Assembly: GCF_041435195.1 (NCBI RefSeq)
Contig: NZ_CP108106.1
Span: 5,309,501 to 5,373,500, forward strand
Origin: Streptomyces sp. NBC_00224
GTDB lineage: Bacteria > Actinomycetota > Actinomycetes > Streptomycetales > Streptomycetaceae
Direction: 5' to 3'
DNA length: 64,000 nucleotides
Positions within the stretch are counted from its first letter, which is position 1. Each line of letters opens with the position of its first letter. Below the pieces are notes generated by a model, which saw only the letters and a program-made list of their open reading frames with translations, did no database searches and was not told the DNA's origin. Shown one piece after another: positions 44,329-57,335 of this stretch. Both the position numbers and the translations under genes were made by a program.

Positions 44329-46826
44329 CGGTGACGACTGGCGCTCCCTCCGGCGGCTCAGAGGCGGCGGTGCCGCCGCAGGACCTGGTCTCGCTGACCA
44401 TCGACGGCATCGAGATCAGCGTCCCCAAGGGCACGCTGGTGATCCGGGCCGCCGAGAAGCTCGGCATCGAGATCCCCCGGTTCTGCGACCACCCGCTGCT
44501 CGACCCGGTCGGCGCCTGCCGCCAGTGCATCGTGGAGGTGGAGGGCCAGCGCAAGCCGATGGCGTCCTGCACCATCACCTGCACCGACGGCATGGTGGTC
44601 AAGTCGCAGCTGACGTCGCCGGTGGCCGAGAAGTCCCAGCGCGGGGTGATGGAGCTGCTGCTCATCAACCACCCGCTGGACTGCCCGGTCTGCGACAAGG
44701 GCGGCGAGTGCCCGCTGCAGAACCAGGCCATGCAGGTCGGCGACCCCGACACCCGCTTCGAGGGCAGGAAGCGCACGTACGAGAAGCCGGTGGCGATCTC
44801 GACGCAGGTGCTGCTCGACCGCGAGCGGTGCGTGCTGTGTGCGCGGTGCACCCGATTCTCCGAGCAGGTCGCGGGCGACCCGATGATCGAGCTCCTGGAG
44901 CGCGGCGCGCTGCAGCAGGTCGGCACCGGAGAGGGCGACCCGTTCGAGTCGTACTTCTCCGGCAACACCATCCAGATCTGCCCGGTCGGCGCGCTGACCT
45001 CGGCGGCGTACCGCTTCCGCTCCCGCCCCTTCGACCTGGTCTCCTCGCCGTCGGTGTGCGAGCACTGTGCGGGCGGCTGCGCCACCCGCACCGACCACCG
45101 GCGCGGCAAGGTCATGCGCCGCCTGGCGGCCAACGACCCCGAGGTCAACGAGGAATGGCTGTGCGACAAGGGCCGGTTCGGCTTCCGGTACGCACAGAAG
45201 CGGGACCGCCTGACCACCCCGCTGGTGCGCAACGCGGCCGGTGAGCTGGAGCCGGCCTCCTGGCCCGAGGCGCTGGAGGCGGCCGCGGCCGGGCTCACGG
45301 CGGCCAGGGGCCGGGCCGGGGTGCTCACCGGCGGACGGCTGACCGTCGAGGACGCCTACGCGTACGCCAAGTTCGCCCGGATCGCCCTCGACACCAACGA
45401 CGTCGACTTCCGCGCGCGCGTGCACTCCGCCGAGGAGGCCGACTTCCTGGCGGCGAAGGTCGCCGGGCGCGGCCACCTCACCGGCGAGGGCGTCACGTAC
45501 GCCTCGCTGGAGAAGGCGCCCGCGGTGCTGCTCGTCGGGTTCGAGGCGGAGGAGGAGGCGCCCGGCGTCTTCCTGCGGCTGCGCAAGGCCTGGCGCAAGC
45601 ACGGCCAGCGCACCTTCTCGCTCGCCACGCACCTCACCCGGGGCCTGGCGAAGGCGGGCGGCACGCTGCTGGCCGCCGCGCCCGGCACCGAGACCGAGTG
45701 GCTCGACGCCCTGGCGGGCGGGTCCGGTCTGGACGGCGACGGCTCGGCCGCCGCCGGGGCGCTGCGGGCCACCGGTTCCGTCATCGTCGTCGGCGAGCGG
45801 CTCGCGGCCGTGCCGGGCGCGCTGACCGCGGCCGTACGGGCCGCCGCCGCGACCGGCGCCGAACTGGTGTGGATCCCGCGCCGGGCCGGCGAGCGGGGTG
45901 CGATCGAGGCGGGCGCCCTGGCGGCGCTGCTGCCCGGCGGACGCCCGGCCACCGATCCACGCGCGCGTGAAGAGGTCGCCGCCGCCTGGGGCGTACGCGA
46001 ACTGCCGCACCGGTTCGGTCGGGACACCGGCCAGATCATGGAGGCCGCGGCCACCGGCGAACTGGGCGCGCTGCTCGTCGCGGGCGTCGACCCGGCCGAC
46101 CTGCCGGACCCGGCACGCGCGCGTGAAGCACTCACCGGGGCCTTCGTGGTCTCCCTTGAGCTGCGGCCCAGCGAGGTCACCGAGCGGGCGGACGTGGTCT
46201 TCCCGGTCGCGGCCGTCGCCGAGAAGTCCGGCTTCTTCCTCAACTGGGAGGGCCGCGCGCGGATGTTCGAGGCCGCGCTGAAGCCCGAGCAGATGACCCG
46301 GCGCCTGGCACCCGCCGACGCGCGCGTGCTGCACATGCTGGCGGACGCCATGGACGTGCACCTCGCGCTCCCCGACAACCGCGCCGCGCGCGCGGAGCTG
46401 CGGGGCCTGGGCCACTGGGGCGGTCCTCGCGCCACCGAGCCGCTGGAGACGGCGCACGTGCTGCCCCGGCCCGCCGACGGCGAGGCGGTCCTCGCGGGCC
46501 ACCGGCTGCTGCTCGACCTGGGCACCCTCCAGGAGGGCGACGAGGCGCTGGCCGGGACCCGGCACGCGGCCCCCGCCCGCCTCTCGGCGGCCACCGCGGC
46601 CGAGACCGGCGTCAAGGACGGCGATCTGCTGGAAGTGAGCGGCCCCGCGGGCGCGGTCCGGCTGCCGCTGAAGGTCACCGAGATGCCCGACCGGGTGGTG
46701 TGGCTGCCGCTCAACTCGACCGGCGCCGGCGTGTACGCGGACACGGGCGCGGTCCCGGGCCAGGTCGTCCGTATCGGCCCGGCGGCACAGAACGCCGCCA
46801 CCGCCGCACCGGAGGTGCAGCCGTGA
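44325..46826 (+). CDS. nuoG: NADH-quinone oxidoreductase subunit G
   Basis: 833 residues. N-terminal 2Fe-2S ligands ([16 protein letters not shown]), the His-Cys 4Fe-4S motif ([17 protein letters not shown]), the two-cluster CVLCARC region, and an additional CEHCAGGC with a later WLCDKGR. The last set gives the N7 cluster known from Thermus and E. coli types. The C-terminal part is a degenerate molybdopterin-oxidoreductase-like domain without a cofactor. It ends in a GTGA overlap with a small frame before nuoH. Confidence 0.95.
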   Translation: MTVTTGAPSGGSEAAVPPQDLVSLTIDGIEISVPKGTLVIRAAEKLGIEIPRFCDHPLLDPVGACRQCIVEVEGQRKPMASCTITCTDGMVVKSQLTSPVAEKSQRGVMELLLINHPLDCPVCDKGGECPLQNQAMQVGDPDTRFEGRKRTYEKPVAISTQVLLDRERCVLCARCTRFSEQVAGDPMIELLERGALQQVGTGEGDPFESYFSGNTIQICPVGALTSAAYRFRSRPFDLVSSPSVCEHCAGGCATRTDHRRGKVMRRLAANDPEVNEEWLCDKGRFGFRYAQKRDRLTTPLVRNAAGELEPASWPEALEAAAAGLTAARGRAGVLTGGRLTVEDAYAYAKFARIALDTNDVDFRARVHSAEEADFLAAKVAGRGHLTGEGVTYASLEKAPAVLLVGFEAEEEAPGVFLRLRKAWRKHGQRTFSLATHLTRGLAKAGGTLLAAAPGTETEWLDALAGGSGLDGDGSAAAGALRATGSVIVVGERLAAVPGALTAAVRAAAATGAELVWIPRRAGERGAIEAGALAALLPGGRPATDPRAREEVAAAWGVRELPHRFGRDTGQIMEAAATGELGALLVAGVDPADLPDPARAREALTGAFVVSLELRPSEVTERADVVFPVAAVAEKSGFFLNWEGRARMFEAALKPEQMTRRLAPADARVLHMLADAMDVHLALPDNRAARAELRGLGHWGGPRATEPLETAHVLPRPADGEAVLAGHRLLLDLGTLQEGDEALAGTRHAAPARLSAATAAETGVKDGDLLEVSGPAGAVRLPLKVTEMPDRVVWLPLNSTGAGVYADTGAVPGQVVRIGPAAQNAATAAPEVQP

Positions 46827-46891
46827 CCGACTTCCCCGTCCGCCCCGCGGCACCGGGCGCCGCCGTCCACGTACCGGAGGTGCGAGCGTGA
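46823..46891 (+). CDS. 22-codon bridging ORF between nuoG and nuoH
   Basis: GTG at 46823 overlaps the nuoG stop and the TGA at 46889 overlaps the nuoH GTG, so both joints have the form GTGA. The peptide ([12 protein letters not shown], then [10 protein letters not shown]) matches nothing I know. The bases before each GTG are nearly the same (CCGGAGGTGC then CGTGACC), which suggests a short tandem duplication of the nuoG/nuoH junction. It may be only a translational coupler. Confidence 0.4.
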   Translation: MTDFPVRPAAPGAAVHVPEVRA

Positions 46892-48246
46892 CCCCGACCT
46901 TCCTCGCGGCCGAGGACCTCTCCCTGTTCGGCCGCGACCCCTGGTGGCTCATCGCCCTCAAGGCCGTGTTCTGCTTCGCGTTCCTGATGGTGACCGTGCT
47001 GTTCTCGATCGTCTGGGAACGCAAGGTCGTCGCCTGGATGCAGCTGCGCATCGGGCCCAACCGGCACGGCCCCTGGGGGATGCTCCAGTCCCTCGCCGAC
47101 GGCATCAAGCTGATGCTGAAGGAAGACGTCATCGTCAAGCGGGCCGACAAGGTGGTCTACGTCCTGGCCCCGATCATCGCCGCGATCCCGGCCTTCATGG
47201 CGATCGCCGTGATCCCCTTCGGGCCGTCCGGCAACGAGGTGTCGATCTTCGGCCACCGCACCACGATGCAGCTCACCGACCTGCCGATCGCGATGCTCTA
47301 CATCCTCGCGTGCGCCTCGGTCGGCATCTACGGGATCGTGCTCGCGGGCTGGTCCTCCGGGTCGACGTACCCGCTGCTCGGCGGGCTCCGCTCGTGCGCG
47401 CAGATGATCTCGTACGAGATCGCGATGGGCGCCGCGTTCGCCTCGGTCTTCCTCTACTCGGGGTCGATGTCGACCTCGGAGATCGTCGCCCAGCAGCACG
47501 ACCGCTGGTACATCGTGCTGCTGCCGGTCTCCTTCATCATCTACGTCGTCACCATGGTGGGCGAGACCAACCGCGCCCCCTTCGACATGCCCGAGTCCGA
47601 GGGCGACCTCGTCGGCGGCTTCAACACCGAGTACTCGTCGATCAAGTTCGCGCTGTTCATGCTGGCCGAGTACGTCAACATGGTCACCGTCTCGGCGGTG
47701 TCGACCACCCTCTTCCTGGGCGGCTGGCGGGCCCCGTGGCCCGTGTCCACCTTCTGGGAGGGCGCCAACCACGGCTGGTGGCCGATGCTCTGGTTCGTCA
47801 TCAAGGTCCAGCTGCTGCTCTTCTTCTTCATCTGGCTGCGCGGCACGCTGCCCCGCGTCCGCTACGACCAGCTGATGAAGCTCGGCTGGAAGGTCCTCAT
47901 CCCGGTCTCGGTCGTCTGGCTGATGCTGGTGGCGACCGTGCGCGCGCTGCGCAACGACGGACACGACTTCTCCAAGATCGTGCTGTACGTCGGGGGCGCG
48001 GTCGTCGCGGTCCTGCTGCTCTCGCTGGTCGCGGACGTCTTCCGGGGCCGCCAGGAGGAGTCGGCGGCCGAGGACGGGCCACCCGCGTTCGACCCGATGG
48101 CGGGCGGATTCCCGGTGCCACCGCTGCCCGGACAGACCCTTCCGCCGGTGCCGCGCCGACGCCCGAGGCACGAGCGGGAGTTGGTTGTCAGTGGTGGGTC
48201 CGATACTGAGAGTGACCGTGACGGAAGGGAGGACGAGGGTGTCTAA
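46888..48246 (+). CDS. nuoH: NADH-quinone oxidoreductase subunit H
   Basis: 452 residues from GTG. Eight membrane helices. Conserved [20 protein letters not shown] (about 47-66), [20 protein letters not shown] (in the quinone-entry loop, about 232-251) and ERK near 45 form the quinone channel and the first proton path. The C-terminal tail beyond about 395 is hydrophilic and Pro-rich. The last codons overlap the nuoI start by eight bases. Confidence 0.96.
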   Translation: MTPTFLAAEDLSLFGRDPWWLIALKAVFCFAFLMVTVLFSIVWERKVVAWMQLRIGPNRHGPWGMLQSLADGIKLMLKEDVIVKRADKVVYVLAPIIAAIPAFMAIAVIPFGPSGNEVSIFGHRTTMQLTDLPIAMLYILACASVGIYGIVLAGWSSGSTYPLLGGLRSCAQMISYEIAMGAAFASVFLYSGSMSTSEIVAQQHDRWYIVLLPVSFIIYVVTMVGETNRAPFDMPESEGDLVGGFNTEYSSIKFALFMLAEYVNMVTVSAVSTTLFLGGWRAPWPVSTFWEGANHGWWPMLWFVIKVQLLLFFFIWLRGTLPRVRYDQLMKLGWKVLIPVSVVWLMLVATVRALRNDGHDFSKIVLYVGGAVVAVLLLSLVADVFRGRQEESAAEDGPPAFDPMAGGFPVPPLPGQTLPPVPRRRPRHERELVVSGGSDTESDRDGREDEGV

Positions 48247-48883
48247 GTCATCGGAACCGGCGGAGACTTCGGGGGATCCCGGGGCTTCGTCCGAGGCCAA
48301 GTTCCTGAACCCGGTGGCCGGCTTCGGCGTGACCTTCAAGGCCATGTTCAAGAAGCGGCTGACCGAGCAGTATCCGGAGCAGCCAAAGACCACGGCCCCC
48401 CGCTTCCACGGGCGCCACCAGCTCAACCGGCACCCGGACGGCCTGGAGAAGTGCGTCGGCTGCGAGCTGTGCGCCTGGGCCTGCCCGGCCGACGCGATCT
48501 ACGTGGAGGGCGCGGACAACAAGCCCGAGGAGCGCTACTCGCCGGGCGAGCGGTACGGAATCGTCTACCAGATCAACTACGCCCGCTGCATCCTGTGCGG
48601 GCTGTGCATCGAGGCGTGCCCCACGCGCGCGCTGACGATGACCAACGAGTTCGAACTGGCCGACAGCAGCCGCGCGAACCTCATCTACACCAAGGAGCAG
48701 CTGCTCGCCGGGCTCGAAGAGGGCATGGTCGACTCGCCGCACGCCATCTACCCGGGCATGACCGAGGGCGACTACTACCGGGGCCTGGTCACCGAGGCCG
48801 CGCCCGGCACGGTCCGCCAAGTGGCCGTCTCCAAGGGCGAGCAGCCCGCCGACGGGGAACAGCCCGAGGAGGTGGACGCATGA
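48239..48883 (+). CDS. nuoI: NADH-quinone oxidoreductase subunit I
   Basis: 214 residues from the GTG at 48239. Two ferredoxin-type 4Fe-4S motifs, [12 protein letters not shown] (about 77-88) and [12 protein letters not shown] (about 122-133), hold clusters N6a and N6b, which pass electrons from NuoG to NuoB. The frame is open further upstream inside nuoH, but conserved sequence starts at [17 protein letters not shown]. Acidic C-terminal tail. Confidence 0.96.
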   Translation: MSKSSEPAETSGDPGASSEAKFLNPVAGFGVTFKAMFKKRLTEQYPEQPKTTAPRFHGRHQLNRHPDGLEKCVGCELCAWACPADAIYVEGADNKPEERYSPGERYGIVYQINYARCILCGLCIEACPTRALTMTNEFELADSSRANLIYTKEQLLAGLEEGMVDSPHAIYPGMTEGDYYRGLVTEAAPGTVRQVAVSKGEQPADGEQPEEVDA

Positions 48884-49695
48884 TGCAGCTCGCCGTCTCC
48901 GCCACGACGACCTCCACCGGGGAGGCGTTCCAGTTCTGGGTCCTCGCCACCGTCGCCGTCATCGGCGCGCTGTGCACCGTACTGATGAAGAAGTCCGTGC
49001 ACAGTGCGCTGAGCCTGGCCGGGACCATGATCATCCTGGCGGTCTTCTACCTCGCCAACGGGGCGTACTTCCTGGGCATCGTCCAGGTCGTCGTCTACAC
49101 CGGCGCGATCATGATGCTCTTCCTCTTCGTGGTGATGCTGGTCGGTGTCACCGCCGCCGACTCGCTGAAGGAGACCATCAAGGGCCAGCGCATCTGGGCC
49201 GCGGTCTGCGGGATCGGCTTCGGGGTGCTCCTCATCGCGGGCATCGCCAACGCCTCCCTGAAGCACTTCGACGGACTGAAGCAGGCCAACGCGGGGGGGA
49301 ACGTGGAGGGCCTGGCCGCCCTCATCTTCACCAAGTACGTGTTCGCCTTCGAGATCACCGGCGCCCTGCTGATCACCTCGGCGGTCGGCGCGATGGTGCT
49401 CACGCACCGCGAGCGCACCGAGCGCGCCAAGACCCAGCGCGAGCTCTCCGAGCAGCGCGTCCGCGACGGCAAGCACCTGCCGCCCCTGCCGGCCCCGGGT
49501 GTCTACGCCCGGCACAACGCGGTGGACATCGCGGGCCTGCTGCCCGACGGCACGCCGTCCGAGCTCACCGTCAACCAGACACTGCGCGGCCGGGGCCAGA
49601 TCCGCGACGTGTCCAGCGAGGCGCTGTCCGACCTGAAGGCGCTGGAGCAGCGCTCCGCCGAGCGGCTCGGCCGTGAAGAGGAGGCCGCGAAGTGA
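48880..49695 (+). CDS. nuoJ: NADH-quinone oxidoreductase subunit J
   Basis: 271 residues; first ATG of an ATGATG pair, overlapping the nuoI stop. Five membrane helices (about 17-165), with the [20 protein letters not shown] pi-bulge helix typical of NuoJ. A hydrophilic C-terminal tail of about 100 residues is longer than usual and contains the strongly charged [18 protein letters not shown]. Confidence 0.95.
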   Translation: MMQLAVSATTTSTGEAFQFWVLATVAVIGALCTVLMKKSVHSALSLAGTMIILAVFYLANGAYFLGIVQVVVYTGAIMMLFLFVVMLVGVTAADSLKETIKGQRIWAAVCGIGFGVLLIAGIANASLKHFDGLKQANAGGNVEGLAALIFTKYVFAFEITGALLITSAVGAMVLTHRERTERAKTQRELSEQRVRDGKHLPPLPAPGVYARHNAVDIAGLLPDGTPSELTVNQTLRGRGQIRDVSSEALSDLKALEQRSAERLGREEEAAK

Positions 49696-49991
49696 ACCCC
49701 GTCAACTACCTGTACCTGTCCGCCCTGTTGTTCACCATCGGCGCGGCCGGCGTGCTCATCAGGCGGAACGCGATCGTGGTCTTCATGTGCGTCGAGCTGA
49801 TGCTCAACGCCTGCAACCTCGCGTTCGTGGTCTTCTCCCGGATGCACGGCAACCTCGACGGCCAGATCATCGCCTTCTTCACGATGGTCGTCGCCGCGGC
49901 GGAAGTCGTCGTCGGGCTCGCGATCATCGTGTCGCTCTTCCGTTCCCGCCACTCGGCCTCGGTCGACGACGCCAGCCTGATGAAGCTGTAA
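49692..49991 (+). CDS. nuoK: NADH-quinone oxidoreductase subunit K
   Basis: 99 residues, three membrane helices. The two buried glutamates that belong to the proton path are visible in [13 protein letters not shown] (about 33-45) and [11 protein letters not shown] (about 67-77). It overlaps nuoJ by four bases; nuoL follows after 14 bases. Confidence 0.96.
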   Translation: MNPVNYLYLSALLFTIGAAGVLIRRNAIVVFMCVELMLNACNLAFVVFSRMHGNLDGQIIAFFTMVVAAAEVVVGLAIIVSLFRSRHSASVDDASLMKL

Positions 49992-50005
49992 GGGGTCGCT
50001 GAATC

Positions 50006-51889
50006 GTGGACAACCTGATTGCGCTGCTCATCGCGGCGCCTCTGCTAGGAGCGGCCGTCCTGCTGTGCGGCGGGCGGCGGCTCGACGCCGTCGGACACTG
50101 GCTGGGCACGCTGCTCGCCGCCGTGTCCTTCGGCCTCGGTGTGGCGCTCTTCGCCGACATGCTCGGCCGCTCGGCCGACAGCCGGGCGGTGCACAAGCAC
50201 CTGTTCAGCTGGGTCCCGGTGGAGGGCTTCCAGGCCGACGTCGGCTTCCAGCTCGACCAGCTGTCGATGACCTTCGTCCTGCTGATCACCGGTGTGGGCA
50301 CGCTGATCCACATCTACTCGATCGGCTACATGGAGCACGACGAGAACCGCCGCCGCTTCTTCGGCTATCTCAACCTGTTCCTGGCGGCGATGCTGCTCCT
50401 GGTCCTCGCCGACAACTACCTGCTCCTGTACGTCGGCTGGGAGGGCGTCGGTCTGGCGTCCTACCTGCTCATCGGCTTCTGGCAGCACAAGCCCAGCGCG
50501 GCTACGGCGGCCAAGAAGGCGTTCCTGGTCAACCGGGTCGGCGACATGGGCCTGTCCATCGCGATCATGGTCATGTTCACCACCTGGGGCTCCTTCGCGT
50601 TCTCGACGGTCTTCAACGAGGTGGGCGAGACCGGCGACGGCCGCAACACCACCATCGGCCTGATGCTGCTGCTCGCCGCCTGCGGCAAGTCCGCCCAGGT
50701 GCCGCTCCAGTCCTGGCTCGGTGACGCGATGGAGGGCCCGACCCCGGTCTCGGCCCTGATCCACGCGGCGACCATGGTGACCGCGGGCGTCTATCTGATC
50801 ACCCGCTCCGGCGTCATCTTCAACGCGGTGCCGGACGTGCAGACGGTCGTGGTGATCGTCGGCGCGGTCACGCTGCTCTTCGGTGCGATCGTCGGTTGCG
50901 CGAAGGACGACATCAAGAAGGCCCTGGCGGGCTCGACCATGTCGCAGATCGGCTACATGATCCTCGCCACCGGCCTCGGCCCCATCGGCTACGCCTTCGC
51001 GATCATGCACCTGGTCACCCACGGCTTCTTCAAGGCCGGGCTCTTCCTCGGCGCGGGCTCCGTGATGCACGGGATGAACGACGAGGTCGACATGCGCAAG
51101 TACGGAGGCCTGCGCAAGTACATGCCGGTCACCTTCGTCACCTTCGGCCTCGGCTACCTCGCCATCATCGGCTTCCCGGGTCTGTCCGGCTTCTGGTCCA
51201 AGGACAAGATCATCGAGGCGGCGTTCGCCAAGGGCGGCACCGAGGGCTGGATCCTCGGCGCGGTCACCCTGCTCGGCGCGGCCATCACCGCGTACTACAT
51301 GACGCGCGTGATGCTGATGACGTTCTTCGGCGAGAAGCGCTGGAACGAGGAGGAGACGCACCCGCACGAGTCGCCCGGCACCATGACGATCCCGATGATC
51401 GTCCTGGCCTTCGGCTCGGTCCTCGCGGGCGGCCTGTTCAGCGTCAACGAGTCGTTCGTGAAGTGGCTGGAGCCGGTCACGAGCTTCTCGCACGGCGACT
51501 CGCCGGTGAGCGCCGGAGTCGTCACCGCGGCCACCGTCGTGGTGCTGCTGATCGGCGTGGGCCTCGCCTGGGCGCAGTACGGCCGCAAGCCGGTCCCGGT
51601 CGTCGCCCCGCGCGGCTCGCTGCTCACCCGGGCCGCCCGCCGCGACCTGCTCCAGGACGACTTCAACCACGTGGTCCTGGTCCGCGGCGGCGAGCACCTC
51701 ACCCGCTCGCTGGTGTACGTCGACCACACCCTGGTCGACGGAGTGGTCAACGGCACCGCGGCGGGGTTCGGCGGGCTCTCCGGCCGACTGCGCAAGCTGC
51801 AGAACGGCTTCGCCCGTTCGTACGCGGTCTCGATGTTCGGAGGTGCGGCGGTGCTCATCGCCGCCACCCTGCTGATGAGGGCGGTGTAA
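50006..51889 (+). CDS. nuoL: NADH-quinone oxidoreductase subunit L
   Basis: 627 residues from GTG. Antiporter-like proton-pumping subunit with about 16 helices. [17 protein letters not shown] (about 143-159) has the key Glu; [14 protein letters not shown] and [20 protein letters not shown] hold the buried lysine and the broken helix; a long C-terminal lateral helix leads to a final anchor. It forms the distal pump together with NuoM and NuoN. Confidence 0.96.
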   Translation: MDNLIALLIAAPLLGAAVLLCGGRRLDAVGHWLGTLLAAVSFGLGVALFADMLGRSADSRAVHKHLFSWVPVEGFQADVGFQLDQLSMTFVLLITGVGTLIHIYSIGYMEHDENRRRFFGYLNLFLAAMLLLVLADNYLLLYVGWEGVGLASYLLIGFWQHKPSAATAAKKAFLVNRVGDMGLSIAIMVMFTTWGSFAFSTVFNEVGETGDGRNTTIGLMLLLAACGKSAQVPLQSWLGDAMEGPTPVSALIHAATMVTAGVYLITRSGVIFNAVPDVQTVVVIVGAVTLLFGAIVGCAKDDIKKALAGSTMSQIGYMILATGLGPIGYAFAIMHLVTHGFFKAGLFLGAGSVMHGMNDEVDMRKYGGLRKYMPVTFVTFGLGYLAIIGFPGLSGFWSKDKIIEAAFAKGGTEGWILGAVTLLGAAITAYYMTRVMLMTFFGEKRWNEEETHPHESPGTMTIPMIVLAFGSVLAGGLFSVNESFVKWLEPVTSFSHGDSPVSAGVVTAATVVVLLIGVGLAWAQYGRKPVPVVAPRGSLLTRAARRDLLQDDFNHVVLVRGGEHLTRSLVYVDHTLVDGVVNGTAAGFGGLSGRLRKLQNGFARSYAVSMFGGAAVLIAATLLMRAV

Positions 51890-51892
51890 GAC

Positions 51893-53464
51893 ATGTCGTT
51901 CCCCCTCCTTACCGCGACGGCGGCGCTCCCGGCGGTCGGCGCGATCGCCACCGCCGCCGTCCCGGCCGAGCGGCGGACCGCCGCCAAGTGGCTGGCGCTG
52001 CTGGTCTCGCTGGGCACGCTGGTCCTGGGCGCCGTCCAGCTCGTACGGTTCGAACCGGGCGGCGACCGCTACCAGTTGACGGAGTCCCACTCCTGGATCA
52101 AGGACTTCGGCGTCCGCTACGAACTGGGCGTGGACGGCATCGGGGTGGCGCTGATCGCACTCACCGCGCTGCTGATCCCGTTCATCATCGTGGCCGGCTG
52201 GCACGACGCGGACCCCCTGGAGACCAGCAACAGCCGCTGGCGGCCCACCCAGGGCTTCTTCGCCCTGATCCTCGCCGTCGAGGCGATGGTGGTGCTCTCC
52301 TTCGAGGCCACCGACGTCTTCCTCTTCTACATCCTGTTCGAAGCCATGCTGATCCCGATGTACTTCCTCATCGGCGGCTTCGGCGACCGCGCCCACGAGC
52401 ACGGCGACGAGGCGGCGGCCACCCAACGGTCGTACGCGGCGGTCAAGTTCCTGCTCTACAACCTGGTCGGCGGCCTGATCATGCTGGCCGCGGTGATCGG
52501 GCTGTACGTGGTGGCCGGGACGTTCTCGCTCGACGAGATCGCGGCCGCGCGCGCGAACGGCTCGCTGGACATGGCGACCAACACCGAGCGGCTGCTGTTC
52601 CTCGGCTTCTTCTTCGCCTTCGCGGTGAAGGCCCCGCTCTGGCCGCTGCACACCTGGCTGCCGAACGCGATGGGCGAGGCCACGGCCCCGGTCGCCGTGC
52701 TGATCACGGCGGTCGTCGACAAGGTCGGCACCTTCGCGATGCTCCGCTTCTGCCTCCAGCTCTTCCCGGAGGCGTCGAAGTGGGCCACGCCGGTGATCCT
52801 GGTCCTCGCCGTGATCAGCATCATCTACGGGGCGCTGCTCGCGGTCGGCCAGCGGGACATCAAGCGCCTGGTGGCGTACGCGTCGATCTCGCACTTCGGG
52901 TTCATCGTCATGGGCATCTTCGCGATGACCACCCAGGGCCAGTCCGGCGCCACGCTGTACATGGTCAACCACGGGATCTCGACGGCCGCGCTGATGCTGG
53001 TGGCCGGCTTCCTGATCTCGCGCCGCGGCTCGCGTCTGATCGCGGACTACGGCGGGGTGCAGAAGGTGGCCCCGCTGCTCGCGGGCACGTTCCTGGTGGG
53101 CGGTCTGGCGACCCTGTCGCTGCCGGGGCTCGCGCCCTTCGTCAGTGAGTTCCTGGTCCTGGTGGGCACGTTCAGCCGCTATCCGGCGATCGGCGTGATC
53201 GCCACGCTGGGCATCGTGCTGGCCGCGCTTTATGTGCTGGTGCTCTACCAGCGGACGATGACCGGCCCGGTCAAGGCCGAGGTGCAGGGCATGCCGGACC
53301 TCAAGGTCCGCGAGCTCCTGGTGGTCGCCCCGCTGATCGCGCTCCTGGTCTTCCTGGGGGTCTACCCGAAGCCGCTGACCGACATCGTCAACCCGGCGGT
53401 GCAGCACACCATGACCGACGTACACAAGAAGGACCCCAAGCCCGTGGTGGAGGCGGCCCAGTGA
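51893..53464 (+). CDS. nuoM: NADH-quinone oxidoreductase subunit M
   Basis: 523 residues, 14 helices. The antiporter signature is present: FILFEAMLIPMYFLIG-like Glu helix (FYILFEAMLIPMYFL near 143-157), AVKAPLWPLHTWLPNA (near 243-258) and GQRDIKRLVAYASISHFGF (about 318-336). Second proton pump of the membrane arm. Its stop overlaps the nuoN start by four bases. Confidence 0.96.
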   Translation: MSFPLLTATAALPAVGAIATAAVPAERRTAAKWLALLVSLGTLVLGAVQLVRFEPGGDRYQLTESHSWIKDFGVRYELGVDGIGVALIALTALLIPFIIVAGWHDADPLETSNSRWRPTQGFFALILAVEAMVVLSFEATDVFLFYILFEAMLIPMYFLIGGFGDRAHEHGDEAAATQRSYAAVKFLLYNLVGGLIMLAAVIGLYVVAGTFSLDEIAAARANGSLDMATNTERLLFLGFFFAFAVKAPLWPLHTWLPNAMGEATAPVAVLITAVVDKVGTFAMLRFCLQLFPEASKWATPVILVLAVISIIYGALLAVGQRDIKRLVAYASISHFGFIVMGIFAMTTQGQSGATLYMVNHGISTAALMLVAGFLISRRGSRLIADYGGVQKVAPLLAGTFLVGGLATLSLPGLAPFVSEFLVLVGTFSRYPAIGVIATLGIVLAALYVLVLYQRTMTGPVKAEVQGMPDLKVRELLVVAPLIALLVFLGVYPKPLTDIVNPAVQHTMTDVHKKDPKPVVEAAQ

Positions 53465-55116
53465 GCACAGCAGCAGCTGTCCACAGCCTGTGGACGACGG
53501 CGGCCGACGGCAAGGTGGACAAGATCCCGGCGCCGCACATCGAGTACGCACAGCTTTCGCCCGTGCTGATCGTGATCGGCGCGGCGGTGGTGGGCGTGCT
53601 GATCGAGGCGTTCGTCCCGCGCAAGAGCCGTTACTACGCCCAGGTGTTCCTCTCCGTCGTCGCGCTCGCCGCCGCCTTCGCCGCGGTCGTCGGGCTCGCC
53701 GCCGACGGATACGGCACGACGAAGGCGCACATCGCGGCGATGGGCGCGGTGGCCGTCGACGGCCCGGCGCTCTTCCTCCAGGGCACCATTCTCCTCGCCT
53801 CGATCGTCGCGATCTTCACCTTCGCCGAGCGCCGCCTCGACCCGGAGACGCACGGCAACCGGGTCGACTCGTTCGCCGCGCAGGCCGCGTCCGTACCGGG
53901 CAGCGACAGCGAGCAGGCCGCGGTCAAGGCCGGTTTCGCGACCACCGAGGTCTTCCCGCTGGCGCTCTTCGCGATCTCCGGGATGCTGGTGTTCCCGGCG
54001 GCCAACGACCTGCTGACGCTCTTCGTGGCCCTTGAGGTCTTCTCCCTGCCGCTCTACCTGCTGTGCGCGCTGGCCCGCCGCAAGCGGCTGATGTCGCAGG
54101 AAGCGGCGGTGAAGTACTTTCTGCTCGGCGCCTTCTCGTCGGCGTTCCTGCTGTTCGGCATCGCCCTCCTGTACGGCTACGCGGGCTCGGTCCAGTACGC
54201 GACCATCGCGGACGTCGTCGACGGCACGGTCCAGACCGTGGACCCGGCGCTCGCGGGCACGATGGGCAACGACGCGCTGCTGCTGATCGGCGGCGCGATG
54301 CTCCTGATGGGGCTGCTCTTCAAGGTCGGCGCGGTGCCGTTCCACATGTGGACCCCGGACGTCTACCAGGGCGCGCCCACCCCGGTCACCGGCTTCATGG
54401 CGGCCGCCACCAAGGTCGCGGCCTTCGGCGCGCTGCTGCGGCTGCTGTACGTAGTGCTGCCCGGGATGCGGTGGGACTGGCGGCCGGTGATGTGGGGCGT
54501 CGCCATCGTCACGATGGTGGGCGGCGCGATCGTCGCGATCACCCAGACCGACATCAAGCGGCTCCTCGCGTACTCGTCGATCGCGCACGCGGGGTTCATC
54601 CTGGCGGGTGTCATCGCCACCAACGCGGACGGCATCTCGTCGGTGCTGTTCTACCTCGCGGCGTACTCGTTCGTGACGATCGGGGCGTTCGCGGTCGTCA
54701 CGCTGGTGCGCGACGCGGGCGGCGAGGCGACGCACCTGTCCAAGTGGGCCGGGCTCGGCCGCCGTTCGCCACTGGTGGCGGCGGTGTTCGCGGTCTTCCT
54801 GCTCGCCTTCGCGGGCATCCCGCTGACGTCCGGCTTCACCGGGAAGTTCGCCGTGTTCAAGGCGGCGGCGGAGGGCGGCGCGGGCCCGCTGGTCGTGGTC
54901 GGTGTGATCTCGTCGGCGATCGCCGCGTTCTTCTACATCCGGGTGATCGTGCTGATGTTCTTCAGCGAGCCGAAGGCCGACGGGCCGACGGTGGCGGTCC
55001 CGTCGCCGCTGACGATGACGGCGATCGGCGTCGGTGTCGCGGTGACGCTGGTGCTGGGTGTGGCGCCGCAGTACTTCCTGGATCTGGCCAGTCAGGCGGG
55101 GGTGTTCGTGCGGTGA
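53461..55116 (+). CDS. nuoN: NADH-quinone oxidoreductase subunit N
   Basis: 551 residues from GTG, about 14 helices, third antiporter-like subunit. FVALEVFSLPLYLLCALARR (about 189-208) holds the Glu; KVGAVPFHMWTPDVYQGAPT (about 289-308) and QTDIKRLLAYSSIAHAGFIL (about 361-380) the lysine helices. A loop near 135-160 (SVPGSDSEQAAVK) is longer than in E. coli. Last gene of the operon; repeat and terminator follow. Confidence 0.96.
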   Translation: MSTAAAVHSLWTTAADGKVDKIPAPHIEYAQLSPVLIVIGAAVVGVLIEAFVPRKSRYYAQVFLSVVALAAAFAAVVGLAADGYGTTKAHIAAMGAVAVDGPALFLQGTILLASIVAIFTFAERRLDPETHGNRVDSFAAQAASVPGSDSEQAAVKAGFATTEVFPLALFAISGMLVFPAANDLLTLFVALEVFSLPLYLLCALARRKRLMSQEAAVKYFLLGAFSSAFLLFGIALLYGYAGSVQYATIADVVDGTVQTVDPALAGTMGNDALLLIGGAMLLMGLLFKVGAVPFHMWTPDVYQGAPTPVTGFMAAATKVAAFGALLRLLYVVLPGMRWDWRPVMWGVAIVTMVGGAIVAITQTDIKRLLAYSSIAHAGFILAGVIATNADGISSVLFYLAAYSFVTIGAFAVVTLVRDAGGEATHLSKWAGLGRRSPLVAAVFAVFLLAFAGIPLTSGFTGKFAVFKAAAEGGAGPLVVVGVISSAIAAFFYIRVIVLMFFSEPKADGPTVAVPSPLTMTAIGVGVAVTLVLGVAPQYFLDLASQAGVFVR

Positions 55117-55136
55117 CGCTCCGCGGGGGCGTGGAT

Positions 55137-55185
55137 GTCTGGCCGCGGGTTGTGTGTGGCTGGTCGCGCAGTTCCCCGCGCCCCT
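55137..55185 (+). repeat. 50-bp intergenic repeat after nuoN
   Basis: Single plus-orientation copy (CTGGTCGCGCAGTTCCCCGC then GCCCCT) between the nuoN stop and its terminator. It will therefore be part of the nuo transcript's 3' end. Confidence 0.88.
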
Positions 55186-55205
55186 GAGTAGCTAGGGGGT
55201 TGCTA

Positions 55206-55235
55206 GGCCCCGGCACCCTGAGTGGTGCCGGGGCC
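55206..55235 (+). terminator. terminator of the nuo operon
   Basis: GGCCCCGGCACC pairs with GGTGCCGGGGCC around a six-base loop. It lies 90 bases after nuoN, past the intergenic repeat. Confidence 0.85.
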
Positions 55236-55409
55236 TCGTGTGATCTCCGGGCCGCCTACGCCCCTGTGGATAACTTTTCGCCCGCTCTGACCTGCGGTTT
55301 CGTCCGCGATCGAGCAAGATCTGCCCCGACCGCGGCAGGGCGTGTCCGCCCGGGCCCCTATCGTGGCAGGGGTGGCGGAGTTAATGGGACGACGGTGGGG
55401 GACGGCGGG

Positions 55410-57296
<1,887 letters not shown>

Positions 57297-57300
57297 CCAG

Positions 57301-57321
57301 GGGGGCGCCCACGGCGCCCCC
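57301..57321 (+). terminator. short terminator-like hairpin after recQ
   Basis: GGGGGCGCC pairs with GGCGCCCCC around a three-base loop, then a C-run. It lies five bases after recQ and 15 bases from the end of the convergent fumarylacetoacetase gene. Confidence 0.55.
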
Positions 57322-57335
57322 CCCCGGCACGCCCG

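Noticed and set aside
50045..53551. 1168-codon minus-strand frame opposite nuoL and nuoM
   Set aside because: His/Asp/Arg-rich translation with no domain; nuoL and nuoM are unambiguous on the other strand.
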